The translations under genes and the position numbers were made by a program. Under the pieces are notes generated by a model. The model searched no databases. It saw only the letters and a program-made list of their open reading frames with translations, and was not told the origin of the DNA. 33,059 nt of DNA, taken from assembly GCA_027717655.1 (NCBI GenBank), contig JALLOH010000013.1:1-33059 (forward strand), in the 5' to 3' direction. This stretch comes from Acidobacteriia bacterium AH_259_A11_L15. Its GTDB lineage: Bacteria; Acidobacteriota; Terriglobia; Acidiferrales; 2-02-FULL-67-57. Below are positions 31,077-33,059 of this stretch, piece by piece. The number at the start of each line of letters is the position of its first letter. Position 1 is the stretch's first letter.

Positions 31077-31883
31077 ATGGTTATGATTGATTTGTATTGC
31101 GACGAAAGTAACGACAACACAACCTATTCTTTGGCTGGCTGGATTGCCTCTCCTACTTCATGGGATCGGATCGTTCCGCATTGGCGTCAGATGCTTGAAG
31201 ATTTGAACATGCCAGAATTTCATGCGGCAGAAATTGTGGGCCGAGACACAATTTCCGATAGCCGGTTCAAGGGATGGACTTTTGACCAGGAAGTCGAGGC
31301 ATTCAAGCGCGCAGTAAATATTCTTGTCGAACCCTGCTATTGTGCAGATCTGAAGGCTGTAGGTTGCAGTATTTCTGTCCCTGGGTATTTGGCTTCGGGA
31401 ATTAAGTTCGCTGATGAGCAAGATGGCATTTGGATGCTGCTGTTTGTCAAATTATTCTATGAGTTGGCTACAAAGTTCCCCCCTGGAAAAGGGTTCAACC
31501 TAATGTTCGATGAAAGGAAGGAGGTTCGTGATGACGTGAACAATTACGCTTACCAAGCACAAAACATCTTTCAGAAGGTTCACCCAGAATTACGGAAAAC
31601 AATAACGATTGGTTTTGGGAAGAGCCAGGAAATTCTACCACTTCAAACAGCCGACTTGTTTTCCTATGAATGGCGTAAAAGAATCACAGACCGACGCGAA
31701 CGTCCCGATAAAAAAGCACGAGTATCTTACACTCGGCTGCGCGCTGGTCGCCCGGCACTTCTTCACCATTATGGCGATGAGACGTTTCGAGAGCTGCATT
31801 CAGTAGAGGAAAGCGCAGAAAAGAAAGGAACAGGATTGGGATTCATAGAGGCTTTCATGCTGCATAAAGGAACAGAAGACTAA
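31077..31883 (+). CDS. DUF3800 domain-containing protein
   Basis: 268 aa; the ATG at 31077 and one at 31083 are both possible and neither has a good ribosome site. The start may be reached from a 23-codon ORF (31019-31090) that overlaps it. DUF3800 features are the N-terminal strand with Asp9-Glu10-Ser (MIDLYCDES), His49 in EFHAAEI, the central strand FNLMFDERKE (Asp145, Glu146) and the helix LQTADLFSYEW (Gln190, Asp193, Glu198). Acidic residues on a first strand, a central strand and a late helix recall RNase H-like nucleases and transposases; that reading is inference. Codon use and composition differ from the neighbours. It lies alone between terminal inverted repeats. Confidence 0.85.
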   Translation: MVMIDLYCDESNDNTTYSLAGWIASPTSWDRIVPHWRQMLEDLNMPEFHAAEIVGRDTISDSRFKGWTFDQEVEAFKRAVNILVEPCYCADLKAVGCSISVPGYLASGIKFADEQDGIWMLLFVKLFYELATKFPPGKGFNLMFDERKEVRDDVNNYAYQAQNIFQKVHPELRKTITIGFGKSQEILPLQTADLFSYEWRKRITDRRERPDKKARVSYTRLRAGRPALLHHYGDETFRELHSVEESAEKKGTGLGFIEAFMLHKGTED

Positions 31884-31993
31884 TGGGCAAGAGGAAGAAA
31901 TTCTCTGACATGATGGACAGATTTTGGAGTGTTCTCGGCTTTTTCATGGCGTTCCCTCACACAAGCCAAACTGCAGCCCAAGCGCCTTGCTGA
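31883..31993 (+). CDS. Possible 36-aa small protein overlapping the DUF3800 stop
   Basis: The ATG at 31883 shares a base with the TAA stop of the DUF3800 gene (TAATG), an arrangement that allows translational reinitiation. The peptide starts MGKRKKFSDMMDRFWSVLGF, basic then amphipathic or hydrophobic, and ends at a TGA inside the right terminal repeat. No family is recognised. It may be chance, but it fills nearly all of the space between the main gene and the element end. Confidence 0.3.
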   Translation: MGKRKKFSDMMDRFWSVLGFFMAFPHTSQTAAQAPC

Positions 31994-32009
31994 GTCAAGT
32001 ATATTATTG
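31990..32009 (-). repeat. Right terminal inverted repeat of the element
   Basis: CTGAGTCAAGTATATTATTG; its complement equals the left repeat except for one base (C for T at position 16). It is followed at once by the second copy of CCCTAGTAAGGG. Confidence 0.85.
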
Positions 32010-32011
32010 CC

Positions 32012-32368
32012 CTAGTAAGGGAGCTTGCCGTGCAGGGCCTCCCACTCGGGGGTGGGAACCATGTCGATGGCGTCCCACGGGCAGCCCTCCAGGAAGGCCC
32101 CGTCGGGACCCTTGCTGGTGCAGAGCTTGCACCCGATGCAGGTCAGCGGGTCCACCTCGATGACGCCGAAGGGAGGGTTGTCCTGGTCGGGCACCCAGTA
32201 CATGCAGTCTTCCACCGGGCAGTAGTCCACGCAGGCGGGTGAGCCGGCGCAGCCGGTGCAGCACTCGTTGATTACCGCCAGGATCTTGGGAACTTTTTTC
32301 CGCGGGGTGCTCATCCCCGTGGATTTCGGCTCGTGCTTCTGCACCTCTGCGGCTGCGTAGGTTTCCAT
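32012..32368 (-). CDS. Two-cluster ferredoxin
   Basis: 118 aa from the ATG at 32366-32368, which has GGGAG 8 nt upstream; an internal ATG at 32314 (MSTPRKK) is the alternative. One cluster site reads CCTGCAGSPACVDYCPVEDC (Cys36-55) with a lengthened C-x2-C-x5-C-x3-CP spacing. The second is CIGCKLC with Cys96 in EGCPWDAI (77-98), the last cysteine lying 12 residues on. Such insertions are seen in some 7Fe and 8Fe ferredoxins, so the cluster types are uncertain. The protein ends HGKLPY, and its TAG stop at 32012-32014 lies within the direct repeat of the mobile element, yet the coding sequence looks complete. It lies 76 nt from the upstream hemG-like gene. Confidence 0.88.
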   Translation of the reverse strand: METYAAAEVQKHEPKSTGMSTPRKKVPKILAVINECCTGCAGSPACVDYCPVEDCMYWVPDQDNPPFGVIEVDPLTCIGCKLCTSKGPDGAFLEGCPWDAIDMVPTPEWEALHGKLPY

Positions 32369-32444
32369 CCCGGTTCTCCCGACGCCTGGGTCATTTTCAA
32401 TTCTGGCATCCCCACCCCATGAAGTCAAATGCGTCTCCCAGCGC

Positions 32445-33059
32445 TCATCCAGCGCCAAGCTCTTGCAAACAGGCGTCCACCGCCGCTTTGGCTGCACGAA
32501 TGCAATCGGGAATCCCAATCCCCTGGCAGGCGTTCCCGCAGAGAAACAGCCCACGACGGTTCGCCAAGCGCCCCTGGATGGCTTCCAGGCGCTGGTGGTG
32601 CCCCACCGTGTATTGCGCCAGGGCTTTTCGCCAGCGATAAACTCTGGCGAATAGGGGCTCGGCGCTTATACCCAGGATGGCTCGCAATTCCTCCTGAACC
32701 AGCCCGGTCGCGGCGGCGTCGTTCAGCTCCAGCACGGCTTCGTCGCGCACCCCGCCCAGAAAACACCGCAGCAGCACTCGGTTGGGAGGTACCCGGCCGG
32801 GAAACTTCTGCCCCACGAAGGTGCAAGCCCGCAGCCGGTAGGTTTCTTTTCGGGGCACCAGAAACCCAAACCCACCCGGCAGAGAGCTCACGGCCCTGGC
32901 GTCGTATCCCAGGGCCATGATCAGCGACGAGCTGTACGGAATTGCGGCCAGGCGCTCGGCCACAACAGTGTCGAGAGGGCGAAGCAAGCGGGCCGCCTCA
33001 GGGGCGGGCACCGCCAGGAGGGCGCTCGCCGCCGGGAGCGAATCATTCCCGTCCAGTAG
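32445..33059 (-). CDS. hemG: Protoporphyrinogen oxidase, C-terminal part (N-terminus outside window)
   Basis: The frame is open from the right window edge (33059) to a TGA at 32445-32447, giving about 204 codons without the N-terminus. The residues resemble oxygen-dependent protoporphyrinogen oxidase (HemY/PPOX): a substrate-domain segment (ALLAVPAPEAARLLRPLD, then AAIPYSSSLIMALGYD), GGFGFLVPRKE, RVLLRCFLGG, and the C-terminal FAD contact GNACQGIGIPDCIRAAKAAVDA. The N-terminal FAD-binding GxGxxG would lie beyond the window. It oxidises protoporphyrinogen IX to protoporphyrin IX (or acts on coproporphyrinogen III), the step before ferrochelatase. An amine-oxidase-family relative cannot be fully ruled out from this half. 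Confidence 0.85.
   Translation of the reverse strand, partial: LLDGNDSLPAASALLAVPAPEAARLLRPLDTVVAERLAAIPYSSSLIMALGYDARAVSSLPGGFGFLVPRKETYRLRACTFVGQKFPGRVPPNRVLLRCFLGGVRDEAVLELNDAAATGLVQEELRAILGISAEPLFARVYRWRKALAQYTVGHHQRLEAIQGRLANRRGLFLCGNACQGIGIPDCIRAAKAAVDACLQELGAG

Larger units (their letters stand above)
30950..32021. mobile_element. Compact insertion element with terminal inverted repeats and a DUF3800 gene
   Basis: The same 12 bp, CCCTAGTAAGGG, occurs in the same direction at 30950-30961 and 32010-32021. Directly inside lie inverted repeats, CAATAATATACTTGATTCAG (30962-30981) and the complement of 31990-32009, matching at 19 of 20 positions. Because the direct repeat begins CCC and ends GGG, the exact boundary is ambiguous: element ends could start AGGG, GGG, GG or G, with target duplications of 4, 6, 8 or 10 bp, or 12 bp if they start at CAAT. 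The interior (about 1.05 kb) is visibly AT-richer than its surroundings and holds one main gene, a DUF3800 protein, plus a 36-codon ORF. No known transposase is present. Confidence 0.8.

Noticed and set aside
30905-31120. 71-codon frame on the minus strand across the left end of the element
   Set aside because: It spans the element boundary and terminal repeat, so it could not predate the insertion, and it has no protein-like features.

Overview
This window looks like a chromosomal segment of a GC-rich, didermic (outer-membrane-bearing), respiring bacterium. The gene set (complete Tol-Pal operon, a Rieske/cytochrome b operon with a very large multiheme cytochrome c, heme A synthesis, and ParA-ParB beside miaB and a DUF151 nuclease) and the style of the intergenic repeats suggest Acidobacteriota. 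That assignment is inference: no rRNA or other diagnostic marker is present.

Layout. (1) 1-4625, minus strand: tol-pal operon in the order tolQ, tolR, a TolA/TonB-like protein, tolB, pal, then a CpoB/YbgF-like gene cut by the left edge. Divergent from it are miaB, a DUF151 nuclease, parA, parB and a small conserved-looking hypothetical (4770-8582), then a lone NuoI-type ferredoxin with its own promoter (8616-9083). (2) 9186-15076, minus strand: a DUF418 membrane protein, an aspartate ammonia-lyase carrying a histone-H1-like basic tail, a DsbA-like thioredoxin-fold protein and glutamine-dependent NAD synthetase. (3) 15077-16166: repeat-rich intergenic DNA with paired 50-nt palindromic repeats, a small zinc-finger gene whose start lies in a 32-bp near-perfect palindrome, two terminators and another inverted repeat. 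(4) 16167-18820: ErpA/IscA-type Fe-S carrier (minus), then NAD-type isocitrate dehydrogenase and ferrochelatase (plus). (5) 18834-30882, plus strand: a long respiratory gene run starting at a near-consensus promoter: Rieske protein, cytochrome b (two polypeptides, b6f-like split), an eight-CxxCH membrane-anchored cytochrome, a blue-copper-like lipoprotein, CtaA, CtaB, an ABC-2 transporter with a small membrane protein, a DUF420 protein and a HEAT/lipoyl-like membrane protein. (6) 30950-32021: a compact AT-richer insertion with terminal inverted repeats and flanking direct repeats; its main gene encodes a DUF3800 protein and it carries no recognisable transposase. (7) 32012-33059, minus strand: a two-cluster ferredoxin and the C-terminal half of protoporphyrinogen oxidase.

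How the genes fit together. Regions 4, 5 and 7 centre on heme and quinol respiration: HemG makes protoporphyrin, HemH inserts iron, CtaB and CtaA convert heme b to heme A, and the bc-type complex with its multiheme and copper carriers would feed an oxidase encoded elsewhere. Seven promoters with exactly 17-bp spacers can be read directly; two of them leave no room for a leader, so miaB and nuoI are probably leaderless. The most unusual items are the DUF3800 element, whose target duplication contains the ferredoxin stop codon, the aspartase tail, and the octaheme cytochrome.
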